Assembly: GCA_016205125.1 (NCBI GenBank)
Contig: JACQJE010000137.1
Location: 1 to 15,707 of the forward strand
Direction: 5' to 3'
DNA from: Deltaproteobacteria bacterium
GTDB taxonomy: Bacteria > Bdellovibrionota > O2-12-FULL-43-9 > JACQJE01
DNA length: 15,707 nucleotides
A program made the position numbers and the translations under genes. The notes under the pieces are model-generated. The model was not told the origin of the DNA and did no database searches. It was given only the letters and a program-made list of their open reading frames with translations. Positions 1 to 11,625 of the stretch are shown here, in pieces (position 1 is the stretch's first letter; every line of letters starts with the position of its first letter).

Positions 1-2405
1 AAGGTCCGAACATCGGTTTGATCTCTTCACTCAGTACGTACGCGCGTGTCAATCGATTTGGCTTTATTGAAACGCCTTATCGGAAAGTCACCCATAAGAA
101 AGTGTTAGGCGAGGTGGCTTATTATTCGGCGCTCGATGAGGAAAAATTTTCAATTGCGCAAGCCAATGCACCTCTCAGCGAAAAGAAGGAACTCGCAAGC
201 GATCTCGTCTCAGCGAGGATCGCGGGTGAATTTGCAATGGTGCGTTCCGAAGATGTCGATTTGATGGACGTTTCGCCTATCCAGCTCGTCAGTGTTGCCG
301 CATCCCTCATCCCCTTCCTTGAGCATGATGACGCAAACCGCGCCCTCATGGGTTCCAATATGCAGCGCCAGGCAGTTCCTCTTCTAAAAGCGTCTGCCCC
401 TCTCGTCGGAACAGGTATGGAAAAAGTGGTGGCGCATGATTCCGGAACGACTGTGGTGGCCAAGCGGGATGGCGTTGTGGAAAGAGTGGATGGAACGCGT
501 ATTGTCGCGAGAGCGAAGTCGAAAGAGGCCGGAGAACTTGCCCCCGGGATCGACATCTACCATCTCGTAAAATATCGCCGCTCCAATCAAAATACTTGCA
601 TTAATCAAATCCCTATTGTCCGAAAAGGGGATCCTATCAAAGCTGGCGAAGTGATTGCAGATAGTTCAGCAACGGAGATGGGTGAGTTGGCGCTTGGACA
701 GAATGTCCTTGTCGCGTTCATGCCTTGGGGAGGTTATAATTTTGAAGATTCTATTCTTTTAAGTGAACGTCTTATTGCTGAAGATGTTTACACCTCCATT
801 CACATAGAGGAATTCGAATGTATTGCGCGTGATACAAAATTAGGAAAAGAGGAAATCACGCGTGACATTCCGAACGTGGGTGAAGACACCCTTAAAAATC
901 TTGACAACAGCGGAATTGTTCGAATTGGAGCGAAGGTTAAGCCGGGTGACATTCTTGTAGGCAAGGTAACGCCTAAGGGAGAAACGCAGCTTTCACCGGA
1001 AGAGAAATTGTTAAGGGCAATTTTCGGGGAAAAAGCGGGTGATGTGAAAGATACCTCCCTTCGCGTGTCGCCGAGTGTGGTGGGGACTGTGATCGGCGTG
1101 AGTGTGTTTACTCGGGAAGGAGCAGAAAAAGATGAGCGCGCGCGGGCGATTCTGGATGCTGAAATTGCTCGTCTGAAAAAGGATCAGCAGACGGAGATAT
1201 CGATCATCAAAGAATCTGTTGCGTCAAAAATTAAGCCAGTGGTTATTGGAAAGACGACAACAGGGAAATTCCTAAGTGAAGATGGTTCAAAGACTTTGCG
1301 CAAGAAGGGAGAAGAAATTACAGAAGATCTCTTTGACCAACTTCCTTACGAACTCTATATCCACATTCCGCTCGAAGAGAAACTTGAGGAAAAAGTTAAG
1401 AAGGTTGTTCAGACAGCAAATGAGCAGATCGAAGTGATCAAGGCGCTCTTTGCTGAGAAAATTCATAAGAGGAAACAGACGGACGAACTGCCGCCCGGCG
1501 TGATTCAGATCGTGAAGACGTATGTTGCGATCAAGCGGAAACTCGCTGTGGGTGATAAGATGGCGGGACGTCACGGAAACAAGGGTGTCGTATCGAGGAT
1601 TCTCCCGGCTGAAGACATGCCGTATATGGCAGATGGGACGCCTGTCGATCTGGTTTTGAATCCACTCGGTGTTCCCTCGCGTATGAATGTGGGACAGATT
1701 TTGGAAGCACACCTCGGTTGGGGTGCCCGCGGCCTCTGTTCCAGGATAGAAGAGCTTGCGGAGGAGTTTTCTGCGAAAGCGGCATGCGATTTTCTCAAGA
1801 AGATTTACTCATCAAAGACGGTGAACAAACTTCTTGATGAGGCTTCGGATAAAGAACTTAAGAGTATCCTTGAGAGGCTGGGGCGCGAGGCTGTTCATAT
1901 GAGCTCACCCGTGTTTAGCGGTGCTACGGAAGAGGAAATCAAATCGGTTTTTGATTTAGCGGGTCTTCCAAAAAATGGCCAGACCACTCTGTTTGACGGT
2001 CGAAATGGAGAAGCTTTCAAGAACGATGTCACAGTAGGTGTGATGTACATGTTTAAACTGCATCACTTAGTTGAAGATAAGATTCATGCTCGTTCCATTG
2101 GCCCTTACTCATTAGTGACTCAGCAGCCGCTCGGCGGGAAAGCCCAGTTTGGCGGACAGCGTCTGGGAGAAATGGAAGTTTGGGCGCTGGAAGCTTATGG
2201 GGCCTCGCATTGTCTTCAGGAGTTTTTGACGGTGAAGTCAGACGATGTGGCTGGCCGTACGCGCATGTACGAGAGCATTGTGAAGGGTGAGAATGTTCTT
2301 GAACCTGGATTGCCTGAATCGTTTAATGTTCTCGTTAAAGAGCTTCAGAGTTTGGCTCTCGATGTGGAGCTCATCGAAGATACAGCGAGTGTTACGGAAG
2401 AGTGA
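1..2405 (+). CDS. rpoB: RNA polymerase beta subunit, C-terminal ~800 residues (5' end outside window)
   Basis: The beta subunit forms one side of the catalytic cleft of RNA polymerase. The frame is open from base 3 and begins with GPNIGLI, the conserved motif at the end of the rifampicin region, so roughly the first 565 residues (E. coli numbering) lie upstream. Seen here are the catalytic-centre segment [12 protein letters not shown] at fragment residues 517-528, whose lysines 519 and 527 correspond to E. coli K1065 and K1073, and the C-terminal clamp-contact region [21 protein letters not shown] followed by [18 protein letters not shown] charged, coiled-coil-like insertion (about fragment residues 375-500) matches the position of the long beta insert of Proteobacteria and relatives. 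The fragment has 800 residues against about 777 for the same part of E. coli. It stops with TGA, 38 nt before rpoC, and is presumably co-transcribed with it. Identity is not in doubt. Confidence 0.98.
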   Translation, partial: GPNIGLISSLSTYARVNRFGFIETPYRKVTHKKVLGEVAYYSALDEEKFSIAQANAPLSEKKELASDLVSARIAGEFAMVRSEDVDLMDVSPIQLVSVAASLIPFLEHDDANRALMGSNMQRQAVPLLKASAPLVGTGMEKVVAHDSGTTVVAKRDGVVERVDGTRIVARAKSKEAGELAPGIDIYHLVKYRRSNQNTCINQIPIVRKGDPIKAGEVIADSSATEMGELALGQNVLVAFMPWGGYNFEDSILLSERLIAEDVYTSIHIEEFECIARDTKLGKEEITRDIPNVGEDTLKNLDNSGIVRIGAKVKPGDILVGKVTPKGETQLSPEEKLLRAIFGEKAGDVKDTSLRVSPSVVGTVIGVSVFTREGAEKDERARAILDAEIARLKKDQQTEISIIKESVASKIKPVVIGKTTTGKFLSEDGSKTLRKKGEEITEDLFDQLPYELYIHIPLEEKLEEKVKKVVQTANEQIEVIKALFAEKIHKRKQTDELPPGVIQIVKTYVAIKRKLAVGDKMAGRHGNKGVVSRILPAEDMPYMADGTPVDLVLNPLGVPSRMNVGQILEAHLGWGARGLCSRIEELAEEFSAKAACDFLKKIYSSKTVNKLLDEASDKELKSILERLGREAVHMSSPVFSGATEEEIKSVFDLAGLPKNGQTTLFDGRNGEAFKNDVTVGVMYMFKLHHLVEDKIHARSIGPYSLVTQQPLGGKAQFGGQRLGEMEVWALEAYGASHCLQEFLTVKSDDVAGRTRMYESIVKGENVLEPGLPESFNVLVKELQSLALDVELIEDTASVTEE

Positions 2406-2433
2406 AAGGTTGTTTTTTTATCTCACGATAAGT

Positions 2434-2439
2434 GGAGGG
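2434..2439 (+). promoter_or_regulatory. Shine-Dalgarno site fixing a TTG start for rpoC
   Basis: GGAGGG lies 4-5 nt before TTG at 2444. An in-frame GTG at 2432 overlaps this site and so is unlikely to be the start. Starting at 2444 gives an N-terminus aligned with E. coli beta' (IDLLSFF against KDLLKFL) and places the zinc cysteines at exactly the E. coli residue numbers. Confidence 0.75.
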
Positions 2440-2443
2440 TACC

Positions 2444-5400
2444 TTGATCGACCTTCTCAGTTTTTTTGAAAAACCTGTGGATCCATTAAGCTTTAGCGGC
2501 GTAAGAATAGGGATTGCTTCTCCGGAAAAAATCCATCAATGGTCGCACGGTGAAGTGAAAAAGCCGGAGACCATTAACTACCGGACATTTAAGCCAGAAA
2601 GGGACGGCCTCTTTTGCGCGAAAATTTTTGGTCCGGTCAAAGATTACGAGTGCAATTGCGGGAAATATAAGCGGATGAAGCATCGCGGCATTGTTTGCGA
2701 GAAATGCGGTGTCGAAGTGATTCAGTCAAAGGTGCGGCGAGACCGGATGGGGCACATTGAACTTGCCGCGCCGGTTGCGCATATTTGGTTCCTTGCGAGT
2801 TTACCCTCTCGAATTGGAAGCGTGCTTGACATGTCTCTCAAGGATTTGGAACGGGTTCTTTACTGCGAATCATATACTGTCGTTGACGCGGGGGAAGCAG
2901 ATCTGGAGATAGGGCAGATGCTATCTGAGGATGATTATCACGATGCTTTGGCACAATATGGTTCTGAGTTTACAGCCCAAATGGGGGGTGAAGCTATTCT
3001 GAACCTTCTGAAGAAAGTGGATGTGATCAAATTGGCGGAGGAACTCCGCGGGCAGATGAAGAGCACGACGTCAGAGGCGATGCGGCAGAAGGTTGCCAAG
3101 CGTCTGAAGATTATCGAAGCGTTCAGAGATTCTGGAAATCGGCCAGAGTGGATGATGCTTGAAGTAGTCCCGGTTATTCCGCCCGATCTCCGTCCTCTTG
3201 TCCCGCTTGATGGGGGGCGCTTTGCGACCTCGGACCTCAATGATCTCTATCGGCGTGTCATTAATCGGAATAATCGCCTGAAGCGTCTTTTGGAGCTCAA
3301 CGCGCCCGATATTATCATTCGGAATGAAAAGCGGATGCTGCAGGAGTCGGTTGATGCGCTTTTTGACAATGGGAGACGCGGAAAAACCTTTACAGGACCT
3401 AATAAGAGACCGCTTCGATCGCTGAGTGACATGCTCAAAGGAAAGCAAGGGCGATTTCGCCAAAACCTATTGGGAAAGAGGGTCGACTATTCGGGCCGTT
3501 CTGTTATCGTTGTTGGACCAGAGCTTCGATTGCATCAGTGCGGTTTACCGAAACAGATGGCTTTGGAGCTCTTTACTCCGTTCATTTATCATGAATTGGA
3601 AATGCGGGGACTTGCGTCGACAATTAAGCAGGCTAAGAAAATGGTTGAAAGCCAGCTCCCCGAAGTTTGGGATGCTTTGGACGAAGTCATCAAAGAGCAT
3701 CCCGTTTTATTAAACCGCGCGCCTACACTCCATCGTTTGGGCATTCAGGCCTTTGAACCGGTTCTTATTGAGGGAAAGGCGATTCAACTCCACCCTCTCG
3801 TCTGCACGGCGTTCAATGCAGACTTTGATGGAGACCAGATGGCGGTTCACATCCCTCTCTCTGTTGAGGCCCAGCTGGAAGCGCGGGTGCTCATGATGTC
3901 GACAAATAATATCTTATTGCCCGCTAGCGGAAAGCCGATTATTCAGCCTTCGCAAGATATTGTTTTGGGTATTTATTATCTCACGAGAGAGAAGCCTTAC
4001 GCGAGAGGAGTAGGAAAGGTCTTTTCTTCACCGGAGGAGTGTCTCTTTGCCTATCATGTCGGCCAGATCAGTCTGCATGCACCCGTTAAAGTGCGCATTG
4101 AAGAGGAGCTGGTCAATACGACAGCGGGTCGGCTGACATTAAGAGAGATTATCCCATCGGAAATTTCACTCTCTTTCTATAATAAAGTCATGGACAAGAA
4201 AGTGCTCGGAGACCTTATTGATGTTTGCTATCGTCTCTGTGGCAATAAACAGACTGTTCTCCTGTCAGACAGGCTTCGCACATTAGGATACGAATATGCC
4301 ACCAAGGCCGGGATCTCCATTTGTGTGGATGACATGAAGCTGCCTCCACAGAAGGCAGAGTTGTTGGAAAAGGCATATGAAGAAGTGCGAGAGATCGAAA
4401 ATCAATATGCCGAAGGGCTTATTACAGATGGAGAGCGGTATAACAAAGTGATCGATATCTGGGCCGAAGTGACGGACGATATTTCCAAGGAATTGCTGCA
4501 AGAGCTTGGGAGTGATGTTGCTATGGATGAGAAAGGAGAAGAGCGCATCGTTCCAAGCTTTAATTCCATTTACATGATGGTCGATTCTGGCGCCCGGGGG
4601 AGCACGGCGCAGGTGCGTCAGCTTGCCGGAATGCGCGGTTTGATGGCGAAACCGTCAGGAGAAATTATTGAGACGCCAATTACGGCTAGTTTCAGGGAGG
4701 GACTTTCTGTTCTCCAATACTTCATATCGACCCATGGCGCGCGAAAGGGTTTGGCAGACACTGCTTTGAAAACAGCAAACTCCGGTTACTTGACCCGGCG
4801 GTTGGTAGATGTGGCTCAAGACGTTGTTGTTAGAGAAGTTGATTGTGGTATGACGCGCGCTGGCATTGAGATCACTGCTCTTATTGAAGGTGGAGAAGTC
4901 ATCGAAACGATAGGAGACCGCGTGTTGGGGCGGGTTACACTAGAGGAAGTACGGGACCCGGTGACAGGTGAAATCTTGATTCCGAAAGGAAAAGAAATCG
5001 ATGAGGCAAAATGTGATCTTCTTGAAGAAGCAGGAATTGAGCGAGTCAGAATTCGTTCGGTTTTGAGCTGTGCTTCAAAACAGGGTGTTTGCGTCAAATG
5101 TTATGGGCGGGACTTGGCTCGCGGAAAAATGGTCGATATCGGAGAAGCAGTTGGAATTGTTGCCGCTCAGTCCATTGGGGAGCCGGGCACTCAGCTTACG
5201 ATGCAGACATTCCACATCGGCGGGACGGCGAGACGATTCGTCGAGGAGAGTCACCTTGTTTCCCGTCATTCCGGAAGTGTGAAATTCCTCAACCTCAATA
5301 AAGTGAGGAACATGGAAGGGACCCTTACTGTCATGAATCGACATGGTGAACTGGCGATTATTGATGAAACTGGACGGGAGAGAGAAAAATATCTTCTGAT

Positions 5401-6565
5401 CTACGGTGCGAAATTGCGTATCGAAGAAAACCAAAAGATCAAGGAAGGAGCAGTTCTGGCCGAATGGGATGCCTACACTATTCCCATTATTACTGAAGTG
5501 GGGGGAACGGTTAAATTTGAGGATATCGAAGAAGGGATCACAATGCGTGAACAGCTCGATGAAGTGACAGGTTTGTCGCGCAAAGTGATTGTAGAGTCTA
5601 AAGAAGGAGATTTGCGCCCCCGCATTACCATTGTTGTTCCGAAAGGGGGTAAGAGTTTACAGCAGAGCTACCTCTTGCCTGTCGGTGCGAACCTCGTTAT
5701 CACGGACGGGAATCCGGTTGCTCCAGGAGATGTGTTAGCGAAAATTCCGCGCGAGACAACCAAAACGAAGGATATTACCGGTGGTTTGCCGCGAGTTGCG
5801 GAGTTGTTTGAAGCTCGCAAGCCAAAAGAGTGTGCTGTGATCAGTGAGATTGATGGATACGTCTCCTTTGGAAAGGACACAAAGGGAAAGCGTAAGGTTA
5901 TCATTACACCAGAAGTAGGTGAGCCGAAAGATTATTTGATCCCAAAAGGAAAGCACATCAGCGTGCGCGAAGGAGACTATGTAAAGGCGGGTGAGGCGCT
6001 GATGGACGGATCAGCGAATCCGCATGACATATTGCGTGTTCTTGGGGAACGGGAGCTGGCGAAATACATGGTTAATGAAATCCAGGAAGTTTATCGTCTC
6101 CAGGGGGTGAAAATTAACGACAAACATATTGAAGTGATTGTTCGTCAGATGTTGAGGCGCATAAGAATCAAGAGTGTGGGGGATACGAGCTTCCTTGCCG
6201 GCGATCACATCGAACGACATCTGTTTGAGGAGGAAAATCGCCGAGTGAAGAGCGCCGGCGGAAAACCAGCCACGGCAGAACCACTCCTTCTCGGAATTAC
6301 GAAAGCTTCACTGAGTACGGAGAGTTTTATTGCGGCATCGTCTTTCCAGGAGACAACAAAAGTTCTGACCGAAGCAAGTTTGGATGGAAAAGTGGATTTT
6401 CTGAGGGGGCTGAAAGAGAACGTCATTATGGGGCGCCTCATTCCAGCAGGGACGGGGATGCCGCGTTACAAGAAGCTTGGTGTTAAAGTGGCAGGATCGA
6501 GAATGGGTGTTGCTCCAGAAGCCTCTGTGGAAGCGTCCAAGGAGTCTCAGATTTCTGCATCGTAA
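2444..6565 (+). CDS. rpoC: RNA polymerase beta' subunit
   Basis: Beta' carries the catalytic magnesium site and the clamp of RNA polymerase. From the TTG at 2444 it is 1373 residues (E. coli 1407). Landmarks: zinc ribbon cysteines 70, 72, 85 and 88 ([11 protein letters not shown]...CEKC); the catalytic motif NADFDGD at 458-464, with Asp460, 462 and 464 exactly at E. coli numbering; the second zinc site with Cys801, 876, 883 and 886; and the trigger-loop start [12 protein letters not shown]. Between the two trigger-loop halves is a long insertion of beta-strand and hybrid-motif type, as in Proteobacteria (SI3). The C-terminus keeps the conserved [14 protein letters not shown]. The gene lies 38 nt after rpoB and 82 nt before rpsL. 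The start is TTG, supported by the ribosome-binding site and by the alignment. No sign of frameshift or truncation. Confidence 0.98.
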   Translation: MIDLLSFFEKPVDPLSFSGVRIGIASPEKIHQWSHGEVKKPETINYRTFKPERDGLFCAKIFGPVKDYECNCGKYKRMKHRGIVCEKCGVEVIQSKVRRDRMGHIELAAPVAHIWFLASLPSRIGSVLDMSLKDLERVLYCESYTVVDAGEADLEIGQMLSEDDYHDALAQYGSEFTAQMGGEAILNLLKKVDVIKLAEELRGQMKSTTSEAMRQKVAKRLKIIEAFRDSGNRPEWMMLEVVPVIPPDLRPLVPLDGGRFATSDLNDLYRRVINRNNRLKRLLELNAPDIIIRNEKRMLQESVDALFDNGRRGKTFTGPNKRPLRSLSDMLKGKQGRFRQNLLGKRVDYSGRSVIVVGPELRLHQCGLPKQMALELFTPFIYHELEMRGLASTIKQAKKMVESQLPEVWDALDEVIKEHPVLLNRAPTLHRLGIQAFEPVLIEGKAIQLHPLVCTAFNADFDGDQMAVHIPLSVEAQLEARVLMMSTNNILLPASGKPIIQPSQDIVLGIYYLTREKPYARGVGKVFSSPEECLFAYHVGQISLHAPVKVRIEEELVNTTAGRLTLREIIPSEISLSFYNKVMDKKVLGDLIDVCYRLCGNKQTVLLSDRLRTLGYEYATKAGISICVDDMKLPPQKAELLEKAYEEVREIENQYAEGLITDGERYNKVIDIWAEVTDDISKELLQELGSDVAMDEKGEERIVPSFNSIYMMVDSGARGSTAQVRQLAGMRGLMAKPSGEIIETPITASFREGLSVLQYFISTHGARKGLADTALKTANSGYLTRRLVDVAQDVVVREVDCGMTRAGIEITALIEGGEVIETIGDRVLGRVTLEEVRDPVTGEILIPKGKEIDEAKCDLLEEAGIERVRIRSVLSCASKQGVCVKCYGRDLARGKMVDIGEAVGIVAAQSIGEPGTQLTMQTFHIGGTARRFVEESHLVSRHSGSVKFLNLNKVRNMEGTLTVMNRHGELAIIDETGREREKYLLIYGAKLRIEENQKIKEGAVLAEWDAYTIPIITEVGGTVKFEDIEEGITMREQLDEVTGLSRKVIVESKEGDLRPRITIVVPKGGKSLQQSYLLPVGANLVITDGNPVAPGDVLAKIPRETTKTKDITGGLPRVAELFEARKPKECAVISEIDGYVSFGKDTKGKRKVIITPEVGEPKDYLIPKGKHISVREGDYVKAGEALMDGSANPHDILRVLGERELAKYMVNEIQEVYRLQGVKINDKHIEVIVRQMLRRIRIKSVGDTSFLAGDHIERHLFEEENRRVKSAGGKPATAEPLLLGITKASLSTESFIAASSFQETTKVLTEASLDGKVDFLRGLKENVIMGRLIPAGTGMPRYKKLGVKVAGSRMGVAPEASVEASKESQISAS

Positions 6566-6647
6566 GAAGTTGACTGCGCAGAGGGGTTTTGATAGCGTGC
6601 GTTTCCGATAGAGTGCCGAGGGAATTTTTTGGAAATTGAGGGAATGA

Positions 6648-7016
6648 ATGCCGACGATAAACCAGTTACTTCGTAAGGGAAGAAAGAAAGAAGCGAAGAA
6701 ATCGAAATCGCCTGCATTGACAGGCAATCCCCAGAAGCGGGGTGTTTGTTTAAGGGTTTATACGACGACGCCTAAGAAGCCAAACTCAGCGCTGCGAAAA
6801 GTGGCGCGAGTGAAACTCACGAATGCATATGAAGTGACGTCCTATATCCCAGGAGAAGGGCATAATCTGCAGGAACACTCGGTTGTCCTGATACGGGGAG
6901 GACGGGTAAAAGACCTGCCGGGTGTTCGTTACCATATCGTCAGAGGGACACTCGATACCTTGGGTGTTGCAGATCGAAAAAAGGGCCGCTCTAAGTACGG
7001 GGCGAAGAAAAAGTAA
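6648..7016 (+). CDS. rpsL: 30S ribosomal protein S12 (uS12)
   Basis: S12 sits at the decoding centre of the 30S subunit and governs accuracy and streptomycin response. The 122-residue product is full length (family about 123). It holds the two loops that contact 16S rRNA helices: [16 protein letters not shown] (residues 40-55) and [13 protein letters not shown] (84-96). Lys43 and Lys88 are the unmutated residues associated with streptomycin sensitivity, and Asp89 of the methylthiolation motif is present. The start ATG at 6648 follows GAGGG with 5-nt spacing; a nearby ATG at 6644 is out of frame. The TAA stop at 7014-7016 is the left flank of the palindromic element that follows, and the same TAA recurs at 7195-7197. 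First gene of the str cluster. Confidence 0.98.
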   Translation: MPTINQLLRKGRKKEAKKSKSPALTGNPQKRGVCLRVYTTTPKKPNSALRKVARVKLTNAYEVTSYIPGEGHNLQEHSVVLIRGGRVKDLPGVRYHIVRGTLDTLGVADRKKGRSKYGAKKK

Positions 7017-7194
7017 GGACTTGTAAAGAAATAACCTATGCAGATCGCGCCCAGAATTCAGTCAGATTTGGACGCGACGATTGAGAAAAATGCGAGGAAT
7101 AGCAGTGCTATTTTGAGCTTTTTTCGATTGAGGAGCGTTCAAAGATGACTGAAAGATGGGATGCGAGATGTACAGGTTATTTCTTTACAAGTCC
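7017..7194. mobile_element. MITE-like palindromic insertion between rpsL and rpsG
   Basis: This 178-bp segment has perfect 21-bp terminal inverted repeats (7017-7037 and 7174-7194, beginning GGACTTGTAAAG) and no coding capacity. It is flanked by TAA at 7014-7016 and 7195-7197, as expected of a 3-bp target duplication. The interior is also palindromic: 7050-7053 with 7157-7160, 7057-7064 with 7146-7153, 7067-7075 with 7135-7143, 7085-7090 with 7120-7125, and 7096-7103 with 7107-7114 closing on a 3-nt loop AGT. By hand about 65 base pairs form, including some G-U. Removing the element and one TAA leaves a 25-nt rpsL-rpsG gap with a ribosome-binding site and keeps the rpsL stop codon. TAA fits the TNA target reported for some IS5-family (IS1031-like) elements, but this assignment is inference; no transposase is present. 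The alternative is a native structured leader of the S7 autoregulation type. Confidence 0.7.
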
Positions 7195-7222
7195 TAAGTG
7201 CGAGCCAGAGGGGTAAGAATCG

Positions 7223-7693
7223 ATGCCGAGAAGAGGATTAATTACGCCGCGAGCAGTGATGCCCGACCCAAAATTTCGGGATGTGCTGGTGGCGAAGTTT
7301 GTCAATGTCATCATGAAACATGGAAAGAAAGGGATTGCAGAATCTATTTTTTATGGCGCCTGTGATCTCATCAAAGCTCGGACGAAGCAAGACCCGCTCC
7401 AGATTTTTCGTAAGGCAGTCGAAAATGCAAAACCGACTATAGAAGTACGATCGAGGCGAGTGGGGGGAGCGACCTATCAAGTTCCAGTAGAAGTGAGGCC
7501 TGCAAGACGGCAGGCGCTGGCAATGAGATGGATTATCCAGAGTTCTTCTGCCCGTTCTGATCAGACAGAAAGGGAGAGGTTAGCGGCAGAACTGATTGAT
7601 GCCGCCAATAATACAGGTGGTGCTATTCGGAAAAGAGAGGATGTTCATAAGATGGCAGAGGCTAATAAGGCTTTTGCGCATTATCGTTGGTAG
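7223..7693 (+). CDS. rpsG: 30S ribosomal protein S7 (uS7)
   Basis: S7 nucleates assembly of the 30S head by binding the 3' major domain of 16S rRNA, and it lies near the E site. The 156-residue product is full length. It shows the conserved N-terminus (MPRRG...DPKFRD), the [12 protein letters not shown] helix (25-36), the beta-hairpin segment [19 protein letters not shown], and the C-terminal [18 protein letters not shown] at 7223 is preceded by AGAGGGG (7207-7213) with 9-nt spacing. In E. coli, S7 autoregulates through the rpsL-rpsG intercistronic RNA. Here that interval is largely occupied by the palindromic element, so any such control must differ or use its fold. It ends 122 nt before fusA. 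Confidence 0.98.
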   Translation: MPRRGLITPRAVMPDPKFRDVLVAKFVNVIMKHGKKGIAESIFYGACDLIKARTKQDPLQIFRKAVENAKPTIEVRSRRVGGATYQVPVEVRPARRQALAMRWIIQSSSARSDQTERERLAAELIDAANNTGGAIRKREDVHKMAEANKAFAHYRW

Positions 7694-7802
7694 TCAGTAT
7701 TCATCCTCGTTTCTATTTCAGCTTACCTCATTTGAAATAAATCGGGCATTCGCACTGGCTTTTGGCCAGCAAGCGGCTGTTTCGTCTTCATCAAATTGGG
7801 GA

Positions 7803-7808
7803 GGGAGG
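7803..7808 (+). promoter_or_regulatory. Shine-Dalgarno site for fusA
   Basis: GGGAGG is 7 nt before GTG at 7816, 10 nt before GTG at 7819 and 16 nt before ATG at 7825, all in frame. The spacing favours GTG 7816. Protein length does not separate the three choices. Confidence 0.55.
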
Positions 7809-7815
7809 TTCCACT

Positions 7816-9903
7816 GTGGTGGACATGAGCAATGAATCTTTAATTCGGCTGCGCAATATTGGCATCATGGCGCACATTGATGCCGGAAAAACAACGACGA
7901 CAGAGAGGATTCTCTATTACACAGGCCGCCTCTACAAGATGGGGGAAGTCCATGAGGGGACAGCCGTAATGGATTGGATGGTTCAGGAACAGGAGCGCGG
8001 CATTACAATCACATCGGCGGCGACAGCATGTTTGTGGAGAGATTATAATATCAACATTATTGATACTCCTGGTCACGTCGACTTTACAATTGAAGTGGAG
8101 AGATCCTTGAGAGTTCTGGATGGGGCGATTGTGGTTTTTGATGCTGTAAGCGGCGTGGAACCCCAATCTGAGACCGTATGGCGCCAGGCCGATCGGTATC
8201 ATGTTCCCAGAATAGCTTTTATCAACAAGATGGACCGCGTCGGTGCCGATTTTGATATGTCCGTTAAATCAATGCATCATCGACTTAACGCGCCTGCCGT
8301 TCCTTTTCAGCTGCCACTTGGAAGTGAAGATCAGTTAAAAGGGGTTATCGATCTTCTATCCATGAAAGCGGTTGTCTGGGAAGACGAAGCATTGGGAGCA
8401 AAGTTTCATGAGAAGGAAATTCCAAAAGAGCATCTTGATGCCGCAAGATCTGCTCGTGAGCATCTTGTTGAGATGTTAGTCGAGGCCGATGAAAATCTCC
8501 TCTCGGCTTACTTGGAAGGTAAAGAGATCGACCGGAATGATTTAGTCCGGGTAGCCAGGCAATTGACGATCCAGAATAAATTGGTTCCTGTTTTTTGTGG
8601 AGCTGCATTTAAGAACAAGGGAGTACAACCTCTGCTGGATGCTGTTGTTGATTATCTCCCTTCGCCCCTTGATTTGCCTCCTATTAAAGGTTTCGATCCC
8701 AAGACCAAGGAAGAGGGGTTAGCGCGTCACCCGGATGTCAACGAGCCTTTTTCTGCCCTCGCATTTAAGATCATGTCAGATCCCTATGTGGGTCAATTAA
8801 CTTATTTTAGGGTCTATTCAGGAAATCTCAGCGCGGGCTCTTACATACTCAATGTTACGAAAGGGAAGAGAGAGCGCATCGGCCGCTTATTAAAAATGCA
8901 CGCCAACAAAAGAGAAGAAATCAAGGAGATCAAAGCTGGAGATATTGTAGCGGCCGTCGGTCTCAAATATACGACCACGGGAGACACGCTGGCTGATGAA
9001 TCGGCTCCCGTTCTCCTGGAGAGCATACAGTTTCCTGAGCCGGTTATTTCTATTGCGATTGAACCGAAGACGAAGGCGGATCATGACAGATTAGGATCCT
9101 CTTTACAGCGTCTTTCCATTGAAGATCCGTCATTTCGCGTTAAAACAGATGAGGAAACGGGACAGACGATTATTTCAGGTATGGGAGAGCTCCATTTGGA
9201 GATTATTGTCGATCGCCTCAAAAGGGAATTTAATGTAGAGTCGAATGTTGGAAAACCTCAGGTTGCCTATAAAGAGACCATTACGACTGCTGTTGAAACT
9301 GAAGGAAAATTTATTCGCCAATCAGGCGGACGTGGTCAATACGGACATGTGGTTCTCAAACTTGAACCGCTCGAACGTGGAAAGGGTTATGAGTTTGTGG
9401 ATGGGATTCGAGGGGGGATCATCCCCAAAGAATATATTCCCGCTGTTGATCATGGCATTCAGGAAGCTATGCAAAGAGGGGTTATTGCTGGTTATCCGAT
9501 GCAGGACGTTCGGGTTACGCTCTTTCACGGATCGTTCCATGACGTAGACTCAAGCGAAATGGCTTTTAAGATTGCGGGTTCCATGGGATTTAGGGGGGGG
9601 GCTCTCAGAGCAAAGCCAGTCCTTCTTGAGCCGATCATGTTGGTTGAGGCCGTTGTTCCGGAAGAATATATGGGAGATGTCATTGGTGACCTCAATGCGA
9701 GAAGAGGTGTGATTAACAGCATGGGAGAGAGGGCACATCTCAAAGTGGTGAAAGCGGATGTTCCGTTGTCAGAAATGTTTGGTTACGCGACAGATCTTCG
9801 TTCACTCACGCAGGGTCGTGCAAGTTATACGATGGAATTCTCTCATTATTCACCCGTGCCGAATAACTTAATGGATACCATTGTAACGAAATCGAGCAAA
9901 TGA
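7816..9903 (+). CDS. fusA: Translation elongation factor G (EF-G)
   Basis: EF-G is the GTPase that drives tRNA and mRNA translocation and, with RRF, ribosome recycling. From GTG 7816 it has 695 residues, the usual length. G-domain motifs: P-loop AHIDAGKT (19-26), switch [15 protein letters not shown] (83-87), NKMD (137-140) and GAAFKNKG (G5). Domains II to V follow, including [19 protein letters not shown] in domain IV and the C-terminal [21 protein letters not shown] 7825 is an alternative start matching many EF-G N-termini. The upstream gap (7694-7815) holds only short AT-rich or 5-bp hairpins and no clear terminator. Codon usage is mixed like the neighbours, with only three ATA isoleucines, which makes the contrast with tuf downstream plain. 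Confidence 0.97.
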   Translation: MVDMSNESLIRLRNIGIMAHIDAGKTTTTERILYYTGRLYKMGEVHEGTAVMDWMVQEQERGITITSAATACLWRDYNINIIDTPGHVDFTIEVERSLRVLDGAIVVFDAVSGVEPQSETVWRQADRYHVPRIAFINKMDRVGADFDMSVKSMHHRLNAPAVPFQLPLGSEDQLKGVIDLLSMKAVVWEDEALGAKFHEKEIPKEHLDAARSAREHLVEMLVEADENLLSAYLEGKEIDRNDLVRVARQLTIQNKLVPVFCGAAFKNKGVQPLLDAVVDYLPSPLDLPPIKGFDPKTKEEGLARHPDVNEPFSALAFKIMSDPYVGQLTYFRVYSGNLSAGSYILNVTKGKRERIGRLLKMHANKREEIKEIKAGDIVAAVGLKYTTTGDTLADESAPVLLESIQFPEPVISIAIEPKTKADHDRLGSSLQRLSIEDPSFRVKTDEETGQTIISGMGELHLEIIVDRLKREFNVESNVGKPQVAYKETITTAVETEGKFIRQSGGRGQYGHVVLKLEPLERGKGYEFVDGIRGGIIPKEYIPAVDHGIQEAMQRGVIAGYPMQDVRVTLFHGSFHDVDSSEMAFKIAGSMGFRGGALRAKPVLLEPIMLVEAVVPEEYMGDVIGDLNARRGVINSMGERAHLKVVKADVPLSEMFGYATDLRSLTQGRASYTMEFSHYSPVPNNLMDTIVTKSSK

Positions 9904-9956
9904 GGTAACTGACTTGCAATGTTTGAAAAATGGCGCTAATGAGTAGACAGTTTTTC

Positions 9957-9994
9957 CAGGGAGTCTCCGCGTTGTCAGCGGAGGCCCTGTTTTT
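9957..9994 (+). terminator. Intrinsic terminator or attenuator between fusA and tuf
   Basis: CAGGG (9957-9961) pairs with CCCTG (9985-9989) and CTCCGC (9965-9970) with GCGGAG (9978-9983). They are separated by a small 3x1 internal loop and closed by a 7-nt loop. Five T follow directly (9990-9994). This is the form of a Rho-independent terminator on the plus strand only. A competing 4-bp stem GCCC/GGGC (9984-9987 with 9995-9998) would break the outer helix and place the T run in its loop. It lies 75 nt before tuf, so it either ends part of the fusA transcripts or attenuates a tuf leader. Confidence 0.7.
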
Positions 9995-10068
9995 GGGCTT
10001 GTTTAGCTCCTTTTTCAAATCAATCGTCGCATTGATGATAAGAGAATTGTAATAAGGGAGAGGTCATT

Positions 10069-11268
<1,200 letters not shown>

Positions 11269-11310
11269 AGAACCGCATAGAACGTGTGATGAGATGAGAG
11301 GATAAACCTC

Positions 11311-11625
11311 ATGGTTTATGAAACGCAGAAAATTCGTATTCGCTTGAAGGCATTTGACTCTAAGATACTGGATCAGTCCGCGCGGGAAATTGTTCAATGT
11401 GCCCGCGAGACGGGAGCGAAGATCGTGGGTCCGGTGCCTCTGCCGACTGATATTTCGAGATATACTGTACTGCGTTCACCGCATATTGATAAGAAGTCTC
11501 GGGAGCAATTTGAAATGAGGACACACAAACGGATTTTGGAAATTCTTGAACCGACTCAGCAGACGATCGACTCCCTGATGAAACTCGATCTTGCCGCTGG
11601 AGTGGATGTAGAGATTAGATTATGA
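11311..11625 (+). CDS. rpsJ: 30S ribosomal protein S10 (uS10)
   Basis: S10 belongs to the 30S head and, as NusE, joins NusB in transcription antitermination. The 104-residue product matches the family length (102-105): [17 protein letters not shown] near the N-terminus, then GPVPLPT (41-47) and [22 protein letters not shown] 11311 follows GAGAGGA with about 8-nt spacing. This is the first gene of the S10 cluster. The 42-nt gap after tuf shows no convincing terminator. Its TGA stop overlaps the rplC start as ATGA, implying coupled translation. Confidence 0.98.
   Translation: MVYETQKIRIRLKAFDSKILDQSAREIVQCARETGAKIVGPVPLPTDISRYTVLRSPHIDKKSREQFEMRTHKRILEILEPTQQTIDSLMKLDLAAGVDVEIRL

Noticed and set aside
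1125..1500. Extra charged segment in the beta C-terminal half as a novel domain
   Set aside because: Its position and coiled-coil character fit the known lineage-specific beta insertion of Proteobacteria and related groups.
6570..6598. Promoter before rpsL: TTGACT, 17-nt spacer, TAGCGT
   Set aside because: The -35 is good, but the -10 matches only 3 of 6 positions. Not strong enough to call without transcript data.
7694..7815. Small hairpins in the rpsG-fusA gap (7714-7739, 7755-7769) as a possible terminator or leader
   Set aside because: The stems are only 7 AT-rich bp and 5 bp, with no T run after the GC-containing one. This is within chance expectation for 122 nt.
7762..7815. Longer fusA reading from TTG 7762
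   Set aside because: The added residues do not resemble the EF-G N-terminus, and the strong ribosome-binding site at 7803-7808 would lie inside the coding region.
9914..10039. tuf promoter candidates in the fusA-tuf gap
   Set aside because: Each pair is 4-of-6 type with imperfect spacing. Mentioned with the terminator finding but not annotated.
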